From contig NZ_AAVU01000061.1 of assembly GCF_000169095.1 (NCBI RefSeq), positions 1-31,933 of the forward strand: DNA of 31,933 nucleotides, written 5' to 3'. The stretch comes from Lyngbya sp. PCC 8106 (GTDB lineage: Bacteria; Cyanobacteriota; Cyanobacteriia; Cyanobacteriales; Microcoleaceae). This document shows, in pieces, positions 1 to 7,653 of this stretch. Position 1 is the first letter of the stretch, and every line of letters begins with the position of its first letter. The notes beneath the pieces are model-generated. The model did no database searches. It saw nothing but the letters and a program-made list of their open reading frames with translations, and was not told where the DNA came from. Both the position numbers and the translations under genes were made by a program.

Positions 1-1
1 T

Positions 2-1243
2 AAAACATTAATGGCGAAAGCCGTCGCCGGAGAAGCCGGAGTTGCCTTTTTTAGCATTTCCGGTTCAGAATTTGTAGAATTATTCGTCGGGGCAGGTGCG
101 GCGCGAGTTCGAGACTTGTTTGAACAGGCGAAAAAGAAAGCCCCTTGTATCATCTTTATTGACGAATTAGACGCCATTGGTCGTTCTCGAAATTCTGGGG
201 GTATGTACGGCGGAAACGACGAACGCGAACAAACCCTCAACCAACTGTTAGCCGAAATGGATGGGTTTTCCGTTGGAGATGCCACAGTTATTGTACTCGC
301 CGCAACCAACCGCCCCGAAGTTCTTGACCCGGCTTTGCTGCGTCCGGGACGTTTTGACCGTCAAGTTTTGGTTGACCGCCCCGACTTGAGTGGACGCCTA
401 CAAATTCTGGAAATTTACGCCCAGAAAGTGAAACTGGGTAGTGATGTTAACCTCAGAGCAACTGCCGCCCGGACTCCTGGTTTTTCTGGCGCTGACTTGT
501 CCAACCTGGTTAATGAAGCCGCCCTGTTAGCCGCCCGTCGTCGTCAGGAAAAAGTCGCCCAAGAAGACTTCTCAGAAGCCATTGAACGAGTTGTCGCCGG
601 GTTAGAGAAGAAAAGCCGAGTTCTCAATGAAAAAGAGAAGAAAATTGTCGCTTACCACGAAGTCGGTCATGCGTTAGTGGCCGCTGCTGTGGGTGACTCG
701 AAAAAAATTGCTAAAATTTCGATTGTCCCGCGTGGGATGGCCGCTTTGGGTTATACCTTACAACTGCCCACCGAAGACAAGTTCTTGATGAGTGCCGAAG
801 AAATTCAAGCCGAAATTGCCACACTTTTAGGAGGACGTTCCGCCGAGGAAGTCGTTTTTGGTAGTATTACCACAGGGGCAGCCAATGACCTACAACGGGC
901 GACAGACCTCGCTGAACGCATGGTGACAATGTACGGAATGAGTAAGGTGTTGGGGCCGCTTGCCTACGAAAAAGGACAACAAAACAGTTTTCTAGGCGAT
1001 AGTATGATGGGAAACCCCCGTCGTAACGTCAGTGATGATACGGCAAAAGCTATCGATGCAGAAGTCAAGGATATTGTTGAATCTGCCCACAATAAAGCCC
1101 TGAATATTCTCAAAAGTAATCGGGATTTACTCGAAACCATTGCCCAAAAAATCCTTGATATTGAGGTGATTGAAGGCTCTGAGTTGCAAAATCTCTTAAA
1201 CCAGATTCAATTTGAACACAAAGAATCTACAACGGTTGCTTAG
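2..1243 (+). CDS. ftsH: ATP-dependent zinc metalloprotease FtsH (5'-truncated by window edge)
   Basis: The reading frame is open to the left edge; the first visible residues are the K-T of the Walker A motif, so the two membrane helices and the start of the AAA domain lie outside the window. The ATG at 11 is internal, not the start. Numbered from that methionine, Walker B (IIFIDE) is near 47-52, the second region of homology with RPGRFDR near 111-117, and the zinc-binding HEVGH at 216-220. The C-terminal peptidase helices are complete. FtsH is a hexameric membrane-anchored AAA protease; in cyanobacteria it removes damaged membrane proteins such as photosystem II D1. It is closely similar to the complete ftsH 61 bp downstream, so this is a tandem paralogue pair. 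From remembered sequences both look more like the Synechocystis FtsH1/FtsH4 type than FtsH2/FtsH3, but the subtype needs a tree. Confidence 0.95.
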   Translation, partial: KTLMAKAVAGEAGVAFFSISGSEFVELFVGAGAARVRDLFEQAKKKAPCIIFIDELDAIGRSRNSGGMYGGNDEREQTLNQLLAEMDGFSVGDATVIVLAATNRPEVLDPALLRPGRFDRQVLVDRPDLSGRLQILEIYAQKVKLGSDVNLRATAARTPGFSGADLSNLVNEAALLAARRRQEKVAQEDFSEAIERVVAGLEKKSRVLNEKEKKIVAYHEVGHALVAAAVGDSKKIAKISIVPRGMAALGYTLQLPTEDKFLMSAEEIQAEIATLLGGRSAEEVVFGSITTGAANDLQRATDLAERMVTMYGMSKVLGPLAYEKGQQNSFLGDSMMGNPRRNVSDDTAKAIDAEVKDIVESAHNKALNILKSNRDLLETIAQKILDIEVIEGSELQNLLNQIQFEHKESTTVA

Positions 1244-1254
1244 AATAAACTATA

Positions 1255-1278
1255 AGTAGGGGAATTATCGCCCCTACT
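1255..1278 (+). terminator. Perfect hairpin between the two ftsH genes
   Basis: AGTAGGGG (1255-1262) and CCCCTACT (1271-1278) form a perfect 8-bp stem with an 8-nt loop, 12 nt after the first ftsH stop and 26 nt before the second start. No T-run follows, so it is not a classical intrinsic terminator. It may be a 3'-end stabiliser or processing site, or a weak attenuator between the paralogues. The structure is visible; the role is inferred. Confidence 0.5.
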
Positions 1279-1304
1279 GATTCTCTGCTACCCCCAAACC
1301 TGCG

Positions 1305-3152
1305 ATGAGTATTAAAAAAAAGAAATCTCGATTCCCAGATTCCCAACAAGTCGGTAAAATTTTATTAATTATTTCTGGGATATTATTTGCGGCTTATTTG
1401 GTTCTACCCCGTCAACAAAAGGTGCCGCGTGTTCCCTACAGTATTTTTATTCAACAACTCGAAAATGGGCAAGTTGCCGGGGTGCAGGTGGGGGATAATG
1501 AAATTCGCTATCGCATCAAAGGAGAAAATAAAGATGAGTTAGGGTCTTTACTCTCAACCACTCCCATTTTTGATCCTGATTTAGCCAAACGTTTAGAACA
1601 GAATCAAGTTGTCTTTCAAGCCGCACCGCCTCCGAAAAATAGTGGGTTGTATGTGCTTTTGAGTTGGGTAATTCCGCCGTTGATTTTAGTTGCAGCGTTT
1701 CAGTTTTTAGGCAAACGTGACCCCGAAGGTTCGCTGTCTATTCGTAAAAGTAAGGCTAAAGTTTATGTCGAGGGAGAATCTGATAAAATTACCTTTGCGG
1801 ATGTTGCCGGAGTTGAAGAAGCAAAAACAGAATTGGCGGAAATTATTGATTTCCTCAAAAATCCCCAACGTTACACCGAAATTGGGGCGAGAATTCCCAA
1901 AGGAGTGCTGTTAGTTGGGCCGCCCGGAACGGGTAAAACGTTAATGGCAAAAGCGGTAGCCGGAGAAGCGGGTGTTCCTTTTTTTAGTATCTCTGCTTCG
2001 GAGTTTGTAGAATTGTTTGTGGGGACAGGTGCGGCGCGAGTTCGAGATTTATTTGAACAGGCGAAAAAGAAGGCGCCTTGTATTATTTTTATTGATGAAT
2101 TAGACGCGATTGGGAAGTCTAGAAGTAGTGGGGGGATGCAAAGTGGTAGCAGTGATGAACGGGAACAAACTCTCAATCAATTGTTAACAGAAATGGATGG
2201 GTTTTCTGTCGGAGAAGCAACCGTGATTGTACTCGCTGCAACCAACCGCCCCGAAGCTTTAGATGCAGCATTACTCAGACCTGGACGTTTTGATCGACAG
2301 GTGTTAGTTGACCGTCCAGATTTGGCAGGACGGAAAGCTGTTTTAGAGATTTATGCTAAAAAAGTTAAACTGGGAGAAGATGTTGATTTACATCAAATTG
2401 CCACACAAACTCCCGGTTTTGGAGGTGCAGATTTAGCGAATTTAGTCAATGAAGCAGCCTTACTTGCGGCAAGAAATCAACGTCTAAAGGTTGCCCAAAA
2501 AGACTTTAAAGAAGCGATAGAACGAGTGGTTGCCGGGTTGGAAAAAAGAAGTCGGGTTCTCAATGAAAAAGAGAAGAAAATTGTCGCCTATCACGAAGTC
2601 GGTCATGCCATTGTCGGGGCGTTAATGCCGGGAGGCGGAAAGGTTGCTAAAATATCTATTGTTCCTCGTGGAATGGGGGCGCTAGGCTATACTTTGAGAC
2701 TGCCCACCGAAGACCGATTTTTGATGGATGAAACCGAATTTCGCGAACAAATTGCGATGTTATTAGGCGGACGGGCGGCTGAAGAAATTGTCTTTCAATC
2801 TGTCACGAATGGGGCTTCTGATGACCTCCAACGGGCGACAGACCTCGCAGAAAAAATGGTGACAAACTATGGCATGAGTCGGGTTTTAGGGCCGTTAGCC
2901 TATGGGAAAGGGGGCAAAGCGAGTTTCTTAGGAAATGAGTTTAATAGTCGTCGAAACCTGAGTGAAAAAACCGCCGAAGCGATTGATCAAGAAGTGAAGG
3001 AAATTGTTGATAATGCTCATCAGTTGGCGTTGGATATTTTAACTCAAAATCGGGCCTTGTTAAATGAAATCGCCAATCAGTTATTAGCGACAGAAGTGGT
3101 TGAAGGGGAAGAATTGCAAGCTTGGCTGGATCGGGTGAAGCCGGTTAATTAA
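1305..3152 (+). CDS. ftsH: ATP-dependent zinc metalloprotease FtsH (complete)
   Basis: Full-length 615-residue FtsH. Domains in order: short basic N-terminus; membrane helix about 17-35; luminal/periplasmic domain about 36-113; second helix about 114-135; AAA ATPase with Walker A GPPGTGKT (205-212), Walker B IIFIDE (260-265) and second region of homology with RPGRFDR (325-331); peptidase domain with HEVGH (430-434) and the probable third zinc ligand Asp507 in the SDDLQRAT stretch. All catalytic residues are present, so it should be active. It hydrolyses ATP to unfold and degrade membrane proteins. No strong Shine-Dalgarno precedes the ATG at 1305. It lies 61 bp after the truncated ftsH in the same direction, and the two could be co-transcribed. 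Over the AAA and protease domains the copies are very similar; the insert after Walker B (280-285) and the C-terminal tail differ most. Confidence 0.97.
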   Translation: MSIKKKKSRFPDSQQVGKILLIISGILFAAYLVLPRQQKVPRVPYSIFIQQLENGQVAGVQVGDNEIRYRIKGENKDELGSLLSTTPIFDPDLAKRLEQNQVVFQAAPPPKNSGLYVLLSWVIPPLILVAAFQFLGKRDPEGSLSIRKSKAKVYVEGESDKITFADVAGVEEAKTELAEIIDFLKNPQRYTEIGARIPKGVLLVGPPGTGKTLMAKAVAGEAGVPFFSISASEFVELFVGTGAARVRDLFEQAKKKAPCIIFIDELDAIGKSRSSGGMQSGSSDEREQTLNQLLTEMDGFSVGEATVIVLAATNRPEALDAALLRPGRFDRQVLVDRPDLAGRKAVLEIYAKKVKLGEDVDLHQIATQTPGFGGADLANLVNEAALLAARNQRLKVAQKDFKEAIERVVAGLEKRSRVLNEKEKKIVAYHEVGHAIVGALMPGGGKVAKISIVPRGMGALGYTLRLPTEDRFLMDETEFREQIAMLLGGRAAEEIVFQSVTNGASDDLQRATDLAEKMVTNYGMSRVLGPLAYGKGGKASFLGNEFNSRRNLSEKTAEAIDQEVKEIVDNAHQLALDILTQNRALLNEIANQLLATEVVEGEELQAWLDRVKPVN

Positions 3153-3274
3153 TCAAATTTGATTGGAATGAAGTTTGTGTCTCTCGCGGTAGATCTTCTG
3201 TCTTTTGATTAATTTTTTTTCAGAGGAATTAATAGGCAGTAAAATAACAGTAGATACTTATTAAATCTGATGTT

Positions 3275-4210
3275 ATGGGTAAAATCACATCGGCATTAAT
3301 TGGGTTGTGCGTGGGAGATGCGTTAGGCGTTCCGGTAGAGTTTCATGTGCGTTCCGAACGACATCTTCATCCCGTCACGACGATGATTGGCTACGGAACC
3401 TATAATCAACCGCCGGGAACTTGGTCTGATGATAGTTCTCTGACGCTTTGTTTAGCGGATGTTTTATGTCATCAAGGCTATGATTTAGACGCGATCGCCG
3501 ACTCCTTTTGTCGCTGGTATAAACAACGCTTTTGGACAGCCAGAGGGGGGGTTTTTGATATTGGGGTAACGACTCAAATTGCCATTAATCGTCTGCGAAA
3601 AGGAGTCTCCCCCACAGAAGCCGGAGAAACGAGCGATCGCTGTAATGGAAATGGTTCTTTGATGCGAATTTTACCCCTCGCATTTTTATACAAACAAGAG
3701 TCATTTTCTGATTTAATTGCCAAAGTTCACGACTGTTCTAAAATTACTCATGCTCATGCGCGATCGCAAATGGCTTGCGGAATTTATATTAGCATTGCAA
3801 TCAGCTTGTTGGAAGGAATGACGCTCAAAGAAGCTTATCTAACGGGAGTTGAACGGATTAAACCGTTGTATGAACAAGAGGAATTTGCAGATCAATTAAG
3901 ATATTTTAAACGAGTTTTCCCCGGAGATATTGAGACAGTAGAACTCAAAAAAATTGAATCTAGTGGTTATGTTTTGCATACTTTAGAAGCCTCTTTGTGG
4001 TGTTTACTAACCACATCCTCTTATTGCGAAGCCGTCCTCAAAGCCGTTAACTTAGGCGATGATAGCGATACCACCGCAGCAGTAACCGGAGGATTAGCCG
4101 GGCTTTATTATGGATTAGAAAATATTCCCTCAGAATGGGTTGAGGTACTCGCCAGAAAAGATGATATTCTGAATTTAGCTCAACAGTTAGAAGAACGTTA
4201 TCCATTGTGA
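3275..4210 (+). CDS. ADP-ribosylglycohydrolase (DraG-like) family protein
   Basis: A 311-residue protein of the all-helical ADP-ribosyl-glycohydrolase family, which removes ADP-ribose from modified proteins or small molecules using a di-metal centre. Seen here: N-terminal GLCVGDALGVPVEF (10-23), the metal-binding SDDSS (51-55, usually TDDT), NGNGSLMR (124-131) and GDDSDTTA (261-268), whose aspartates bind the second metal. Length is normal for the family. DraG itself reverses ADP-ribosylation of nitrogenase reductase, but no nif genes or DraT partner are visible, so I call only the family; the target is unknown. It starts at ATG 3275, about 120 bp after ftsH, and is followed 46 bp later by the DUF2584 gene. 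Three HIP1 octamers fall inside the gene. Confidence 0.9.
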   Translation: MGKITSALIGLCVGDALGVPVEFHVRSERHLHPVTTMIGYGTYNQPPGTWSDDSSLTLCLADVLCHQGYDLDAIADSFCRWYKQRFWTARGGVFDIGVTTQIAINRLRKGVSPTEAGETSDRCNGNGSLMRILPLAFLYKQESFSDLIAKVHDCSKITHAHARSQMACGIYISIAISLLEGMTLKEAYLTGVERIKPLYEQEEFADQLRYFKRVFPGDIETVELKKIESSGYVLHTLEASLWCLLTTSSYCEAVLKAVNLGDDSDTTAAVTGGLAGLYYGLENIPSEWVEVLARKDDILNLAQQLEERYPL

Positions 4211-4256
4211 TTGAGTGAACAAAATTACTCGTCATTAAAGCGAGGGGAGAATCAAT

Positions 4257-4520
4257 TTGGGTATGCCCTGTGAAGTCAATAGCATTGTTAAACTGAAGCC
4301 ATCCCAAGGTTATCCAGAACAATTGCATCTCGGAGTGCAACATCAAGCGTCTAAGCAGGGCTATAGAATTATCCCGATTGATGTTCCTATTCCCTTAGTG
4401 GATGAAAATTGGCTGGCTCACGCTGATATTGTTATTCGTAAACTCACATGGGAAAGCAATCAAACCACGATAGTCTTTGAAATCGATAGAATATACAGTC
4501 AATCCTTTGCAGTCAAGTAG
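4257..4520 (+). CDS. DUF2584 family protein (cyanobacterial, unknown function)
   Basis: An 87-residue protein beginning MGMPCEVNSI and containing the GYRIIPIDVPIPL and LTWE segments, which I recognise as the DUF2584 family of small conserved cyanobacterial proteins. I chose a TTG start at 4257 because an AGGGGAGA ribosome-binding site ends at 4250, leaving a 6-nt spacer, and because family members commonly begin M-G-M-P-C; the alternative ATG at 4263 would remove two residues and lengthen the spacer to 12. No membrane segment or catalytic motif is visible. It follows the DraG-like gene by 46 bp in the same direction and may share its transcript. Function is unknown. Confidence 0.8.
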   Translation: MGMPCEVNSIVKLKPSQGYPEQLHLGVQHQASKQGYRIIPIDVPIPLVDENWLAHADIVIRKLTWESNQTTIVFEIDRIYSQSFAVK

Positions 4521-4743
4521 CTCATGATCAAGATAATCGAGATTTCTTTGTTACTTCTGAAAAGAAGGTGAGAACCCCTTACAGATTAGAGTCTGCTAAT
4601 GTTTTGTCTTTCCTAAATTGACCGAAATTTTGTCACTCAAATGAGTGAATCCCTTTAATTTTAAGCCACTAACCCCTTTAAAGTAACACAAAAAAGTGAC
4701 TGTTCGCACTCCTATCTCCTCGATTAGATTAGATTCATCAACC

Positions 4744-4774
4744 AAACAAGGACAAACAACTTTCATCCTTGTTT
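4744..4774 (+). promoter_or_regulatory. Leader inverted repeat before PG-binding gene, copy 1
   Basis: AAACAAGG (4744-4751) and CCTTGTTT (4767-4774) can form a perfect 8-bp stem with a 15-nt loop, ending 8 nt before the AGGAG ribosome-binding site (4783-4787) of the ATG at 4795. The same stem, loop and spacing recur in copy 2 although the flanking sequence has diverged, which suggests a conserved leader element such as a translation control or stability hairpin. An operator for a dimeric repressor is an alternative reading. Role inferred. Confidence 0.55.
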
Positions 4775-4794
4775 ATCAATCTAGGAGTTCAACC

Positions 4795-5385
4795 ATGAGT
4801 GCAATGACAAACATCGAAACTAACGGCAAATCAACAGTTAGCACTGCGACAATTCCCGCTTCTGCATCGGTTCAATCTGCTGCGGTTCAATCTCGGGGAA
4901 TTGACCTACCTCTTTTAAAATTAGGTGCAGCAGGTGAGGCGGTTCGTTTCGCCCAACAACGTTTCATCGCTAACGGATATCGAATCGGTTTCAACGGACA
5001 ATATGGGCCTCAAATGAAAGCGGCTGTTGAGCATTTTCAACGCAATTATGGTGGCTTAGTTGTTGATGGAATCATTGGCGAAAATACCTGGCGTGTACTG
5101 TGTGACGGCGACGCAGAATTTCGTCGCTTGGGTCGCACTTTCCGTGTTCGCTTCCAAACAACAAAATACCCCTACGATGTGAATATGCCTGAACTTTATC
5201 AGGGTTCTGTCGGCGATGCGGTTGAATGTCTCCAATTGCGCCTGTATGACAACGGTTTCTTTTTGTTCATTGATGGCATTTTTGGGCCGAAAACCCTTGA
5301 AGTGGTTAAAGCTTTCCAACGCCGTGAAGGTTTAAAAGTTGACGGTATTGTTGGGGTTCAAACTTGGCGCAAACTGGGCGAATAA
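4795..5385 (+). CDS. Double peptidoglycan-binding-domain protein, copy 1
   Basis: A 196-residue protein with two PG_binding_1 (three-helix peptidoglycan-binding) repeats, about 38-100 and 135-194, each carrying the typical G-x-x-G-x-x-V...LQ...L, (F/V)DG-x-x-G and T-x-x-V/A...FQ pattern and ending in a TW-R-x-L motif. The first 35 residues are rich in Ser, Thr and Ala with no hydrophobic core, so no Sec signal peptide or lipobox is apparent. The start is ATG 4795 because AGGAG sits 7 nt upstream and the same start is conserved in the paralogue; the frame is open further upstream to a GTG at 4696 but that part is the leader. No catalytic domain is present, so it should only bind. About three quarters of residues match the protein at 5800 by eye. 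Confidence 0.9.
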   Translation: MSAMTNIETNGKSTVSTATIPASASVQSAAVQSRGIDLPLLKLGAAGEAVRFAQQRFIANGYRIGFNGQYGPQMKAAVEHFQRNYGGLVVDGIIGENTWRVLCDGDAEFRRLGRTFRVRFQTTKYPYDVNMPELYQGSVGDAVECLQLRLYDNGFFLFIDGIFGPKTLEVVKAFQRREGLKVDGIVGVQTWRKLGE

Positions 5386-5396
5386 TTTTTGGATGG

Positions 5397-5410
5397 GGGG
5401 AATCTTCCCC
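5397..5410 (+). terminator. Short GC hairpin after PG-binding gene, copy 1
   Basis: GGGGA, loop ATCT, TCCCC lies 11 nt after the stop codon and is followed by a T/A-rich but interrupted stretch. The same hairpin occurs at 6395-6408 behind the second copy. Plausible 3'-end or weak terminator. Confidence 0.45.
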
Positions 5411-5474
5411 TATTTATCGTAAAATTCCGAATCTAACCTCACAGAAATATCTAGTTCTTTTAGGGATTGTAGTT

Positions 5475-5502
5475 CGCTTCACTTTTATTTAAGAGTGAGG
5501 CG
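5475..5502 (+). terminator. Terminator-like hairpin of unit 1
   Basis: CGCTTCACT (5475-5483) pairs with AGTGAGGCG (5494-5502) over 9 positions including one G-T wobble; ATTGCTTTTT follows. The duplicate is at 6473-6500. The position at the 3' edge of the duplicated unit and the short T-run suggest the terminator of the PG-binding transcript. Confidence 0.6.
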
Positions 5503-5748
5503 ATTGCTTTTTGGGCTGAAAAAATTTTAATTCAGCACTGAGTTAGCGTGTAAACCTCAAAACATGACAAATAAAGTCAAACCACACCCGCCATGTAAGT
5601 TGTGTTTTATTGGTTTTGAAAATAACCTGTTTTTTGCTCAATTCAATGAGTTTATCCACTTTTGTTAGAGTCAATAACACCTTTAAAGTAACATAAAGAA
5701 GCGACTGTTCGGACTCCTATCTTAGCGATTATATTAGAGTTGTAAAGC

Positions 5749-5779
5749 AAACAAGGACAAACAACTTTCACCCTTGTTT
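5749..5779 (+). promoter_or_regulatory. Leader inverted repeat before PG-binding gene, copy 2
   Basis: AAACAAGG (5749-5756) and CCTTGTTT (5772-5779) repeat the arms of the copy 1 hairpin with the same 15-nt loop length and one loop difference (T to C), again 8 nt before the AGGAG box of the ATG at 5800. Conservation in both copies supports a functional leader element. Confidence 0.55.
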
Positions 5780-5799
5780 ATCAATCTAGGAGTTCAACC

Positions 5800-6384
5800 A
5801 TGAGTGCAATGACAAACATCGAAACTAACGGCCAATCAACAGTTAGCACTGCGACAATTCCCGCTTATACCTCTGTTCAATCTGGGGCGATTTTATCTCA
5901 CGGCGTTGAACTACCCGTTTTAAGTTTAGGAGTTGCAGGTGAAGCAGTTCGTTTCGCCCAACAACGTTTAATGGCTAACGGATATCGAATTGGTTTCAAC
6001 GGACAATATGGGCCTCAAATGAAAGCTGCTATTGAGCATTTTCAAGCTTATTATGGGGGCTTAGTTGTTGATGGAATCCTCGGAGAAAATACCTGGCGTG
6101 GGCTGTGTGATCAAGAATTTTCACGCTTAGGTTGGACGTTCTATTCTCCGTTCAAAAACACAAAATATCCCTACAATGTTAATATGTCTGAACTCAACCA
6201 AGGTCATGTAGGTGATGCGGTTGAATGTCTCCAGTTACGCCTCTATGCACAAGGTTTCTCACTGTTTATTGACGGAGATTTTGGCTTGAGAACTCGCGAA
6301 GCTGTAGAAGTTTTCCAACGCCGTGAAAGTTTAAAAATTGACGGTATTGTTGGAGTTCAAACTTGGCGTAAACTGGGCGAATAA
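5800..6384 (+). CDS. Double peptidoglycan-binding-domain protein, copy 2
   Basis: A 194-residue paralogue of the preceding gene, with two PG_binding_1 repeats at about 38-100 and 133-192. The first ten residues (MSAMTNIETN) and the end (VQTWRKLGE) are identical in the two proteins; the linker near 104-125 is the most diverged and is two residues shorter here. As in copy 1 there is no visible signal peptide, no membrane segment and no hydrolase domain, so the family binds peptidoglycan-like polymer or uses the fold for another ligand; how it would reach the wall is unclear. ATG at 5800 is preceded by AGGAG with a 7-nt spacer. The gene has its own leader and terminator, so each copy is probably expressed independently. 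Confidence 0.9.
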   Translation: MSAMTNIETNGQSTVSTATIPAYTSVQSGAILSHGVELPVLSLGVAGEAVRFAQQRLMANGYRIGFNGQYGPQMKAAIEHFQAYYGGLVVDGILGENTWRGLCDQEFSRLGWTFYSPFKNTKYPYNVNMSELNQGHVGDAVECLQLRLYAQGFSLFIDGDFGLRTREAVEVFQRRESLKIDGIVGVQTWRKLGE

Positions 6385-6472
6385 TTTTCGGATGGGGGAA
6401 TCTTCCCCTATTTATCGTAAAATTCTGAGTCTAACCTCATAGAAATATCCAGTTATTTTAGGGATTACGGTT

Positions 6473-6500
6473 CGCTTCACTTTTAATTAAGAGTGAGGCG
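6473..6500 (+). terminator. Terminator-like hairpin of unit 2
   Basis: CGCTTCACT (6473-6481) pairs with AGTGAGGCG (6492-6500), then ATTGCTTTT. It duplicates the hairpin at 5475-5502 and lies 39 bp beyond... the 3' end of the convergent VOC gene at 6539, so it may serve transcripts from both sides. Confidence 0.55.
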
Positions 6501-6538
6501 ATTGCTTTTAAATGTTCATCAATGCTATTAAACTCTTG

Positions 6539-6979
6539 TTATCCCGCTTTCAGTAAGCGAATAAACTCCAAGGGTAAACCATCTGTATCTGCAATAAAAG
6601 CCACTTCATAAACCGAATTCCCAATCATTTGCTGAGTCGGTTCGAGTAAAATTTTTAACGGTTGGTATAAATCAGATTGGTCTTGAGTTGCTTTCTCAAA
6701 CTGTTCTTTGAGATCATCTAACCACTGAGGTAAATCAGGAGTCCCATCGCTCAAATCAAACGAAAGATGATAATATCCGACATAATGCTCATCACCAAAA
6801 GCATCCGGTGCAGGTTTAGGTTCGGGAATTTGAATCAATTCAATTCGCCCATTTAAACCTTCCATCCAACAAGCGAGTGTGTAACCTGTCGTAAAGCGTT
6901 CACAGACCTGAAAACCGAGTTTTTCATAGAAAGCGATCGCCCGATGAATATTAGCAGTACGAATAGAAGCATGGTGCAT
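6539..6979 (-). CDS. VOC (glyoxalase/bleomycin-resistance) superfamily protein
   Basis: A 146-residue single-domain vicinal-oxygen-chelate protein. The N-terminal HHASIRTANIHRAIAFYEKLGF is the classic first beta-alpha-beta half of the fold, and a second half runs through YYHLSFDL and VYEVAFIADTDGLPLEFIR, ending in the usual D-x-x-G-x-x-(L/I)E(F/L) strand. Candidate metal ligands are His2 or His3, Glu near 45 (RIELIQ), His in YYHLSF and Glu in the last strand. The set is similar to lactoylglutathione lyase but does not prove that activity; substrate unknown. I chose ATG at 6979 over the in-frame TTG at 6985 because the protein then begins at the conserved strand. It reads toward the PG-binding gene and lies 59 bp from the TIGR02652 gene in the same direction. 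Confidence 0.85.
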   Translation of the reverse strand: MHHASIRTANIHRAIAFYEKLGFQVCERFTTGYTLACWMEGLNGRIELIQIPEPKPAPDAFGDEHYVGYYHLSFDLSDGTPDLPQWLDDLKEQFEKATQDQSDLYQPLKILLEPTQQMIGNSVYEVAFIADTDGLPLEFIRLLKAG

Positions 6980-7038
6980 AAACAATTAGAATTAAGTGTC
7001 TGAAATGAATTTAAAAACAGCGATCAATTCAAAATCAC

Positions 7039-7545
7039 CTATTCAAACAATCGAAAATAAGGATAGCGAATGGGTACACCTTGTTCTTTTTCCAGATCAA
7101 AATTAATCACATCCCAACACGGTTCGTCTTTGGGATCAGGACTAAATTCTACAGGTAAACCATAGAGTTTAGGTTGAGTCGTGTCAGACTGTCCTCGCCA
7201 GGGGGTACTGCGTTCAAGATAGGAACTAATCAACTCTTGATAACGTTGGGCAATAATCACGCGAGTCGCACGATAGCCTTGAGTATAGAGCCGATCTAAC
7301 GCCTCGTGAATTTCAAATCGAATTCCATCAGGATGGGTGTGTTGTCGATACCACTCCCCATTCCACAGGCGCCAATGGCGTCCGGACTGAAGATGGACTA
7401 ACTCACTGGTTTTAGGATCAGCTTCAAAAGCACCATGACGGGGACACAAATAAGTATCTGTCAACGTCAAAGCAGCAATCTTTTGACGACAGTGAGGACA
7501 GCGAATTTCCGGGCCAAATATAGGATACTGCAAGGCAGAATTCAT
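7039..7545 (-). CDS. TIGR02652 family protein (cyanobacterial, zinc-ribbon-like)
   Basis: A 168-residue protein with Cys16, Cys19, Cys34 and His37 in the pattern CxxC-x14-CxxH, which is the defining motif of TIGR02652, a conserved cyanobacterial family of about 170 residues with unknown function. The four ligands suggest a small zinc ribbon. The rest contains many aromatic residues (HWRLWNGEWYRQH near 57-69) and a C-terminal region ending PYFRLFE. No membrane helix is visible. The start at 7545 gives MNSALQYPIFG. The gene is divergent from the gamma-carbonic-anhydrase-like gene, with a 108-bp shared upstream region. Confidence 0.88.
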   Translation of the reverse strand: MNSALQYPIFGPEIRCPHCRQKIAALTLTDTYLCPRHGAFEADPKTSELVHLQSGRHWRLWNGEWYRQHTHPDGIRFEIHEALDRLYTQGYRATRVIIAQRYQELISSYLERSTPWRGQSDTTQPKLYGLPVEFSPDPKDEPCWDVINFDLEKEQGVPIRYPYFRLFE

Positions 7546-7653
7546 GCTGAAATTAAGTTTCGCACTGCTAGCTTGTAGACTCTATTATAGCGGGGGTTAT
7601 TCTCCCCTTCCGACGAATATTTGCCGAATTAGTAATGAATTAATGATTAACGA

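Larger units (their letters stand above)
4675..5511 (+). repeat. Tandem duplication unit, copy 1
   Basis: This segment and 5680-6509 align from the CCTTTAAAGTAACA box through the whole gene to GATTGCTTTT. The offset is exactly 1005 bp up to the start codons and 998 bp after two codons and a few 3' bases are lost in copy 2. Non-coding parts are conserved as well as the gene: promoter-like box, leader inverted repeat, ribosome-binding site and two downstream hairpins. About 170 bp of dissimilar sequence separates the units. Confidence 0.9.
5680..6509 (+). repeat. Tandem duplication unit, copy 2
   Basis: Second copy of the unit at 4675-5511, including the CCTTTAAAGTAACA box, leader inverted repeat, ribosome-binding site, gene and both downstream hairpins. 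Many substitutions in the coding part change residues, so this is not a recent copy, yet the leader around the ribosome-binding site is nearly identical. Confidence 0.9.

Noticed and set aside
1871..2176. Long minus-strand frame inside ftsH
   Set aside because: It is the antisense of the AAA domain and consists of residues dictated by ftsH codons; no independent start or family.
4521..4620. Possible frameshifted extension of the DUF2584 gene
   Set aside because: A different frame continues for about 35 codons past the stop, but the protein already has the normal family length and no family residues are seen in the extension.
4696..4794. Upstream GTG start adding 33 residues to the first PG-binding protein
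   Set aside because: The sequence there is the leader hairpin and ribosome-binding site, conserved in copy 2, where the frame is not open in the same way.
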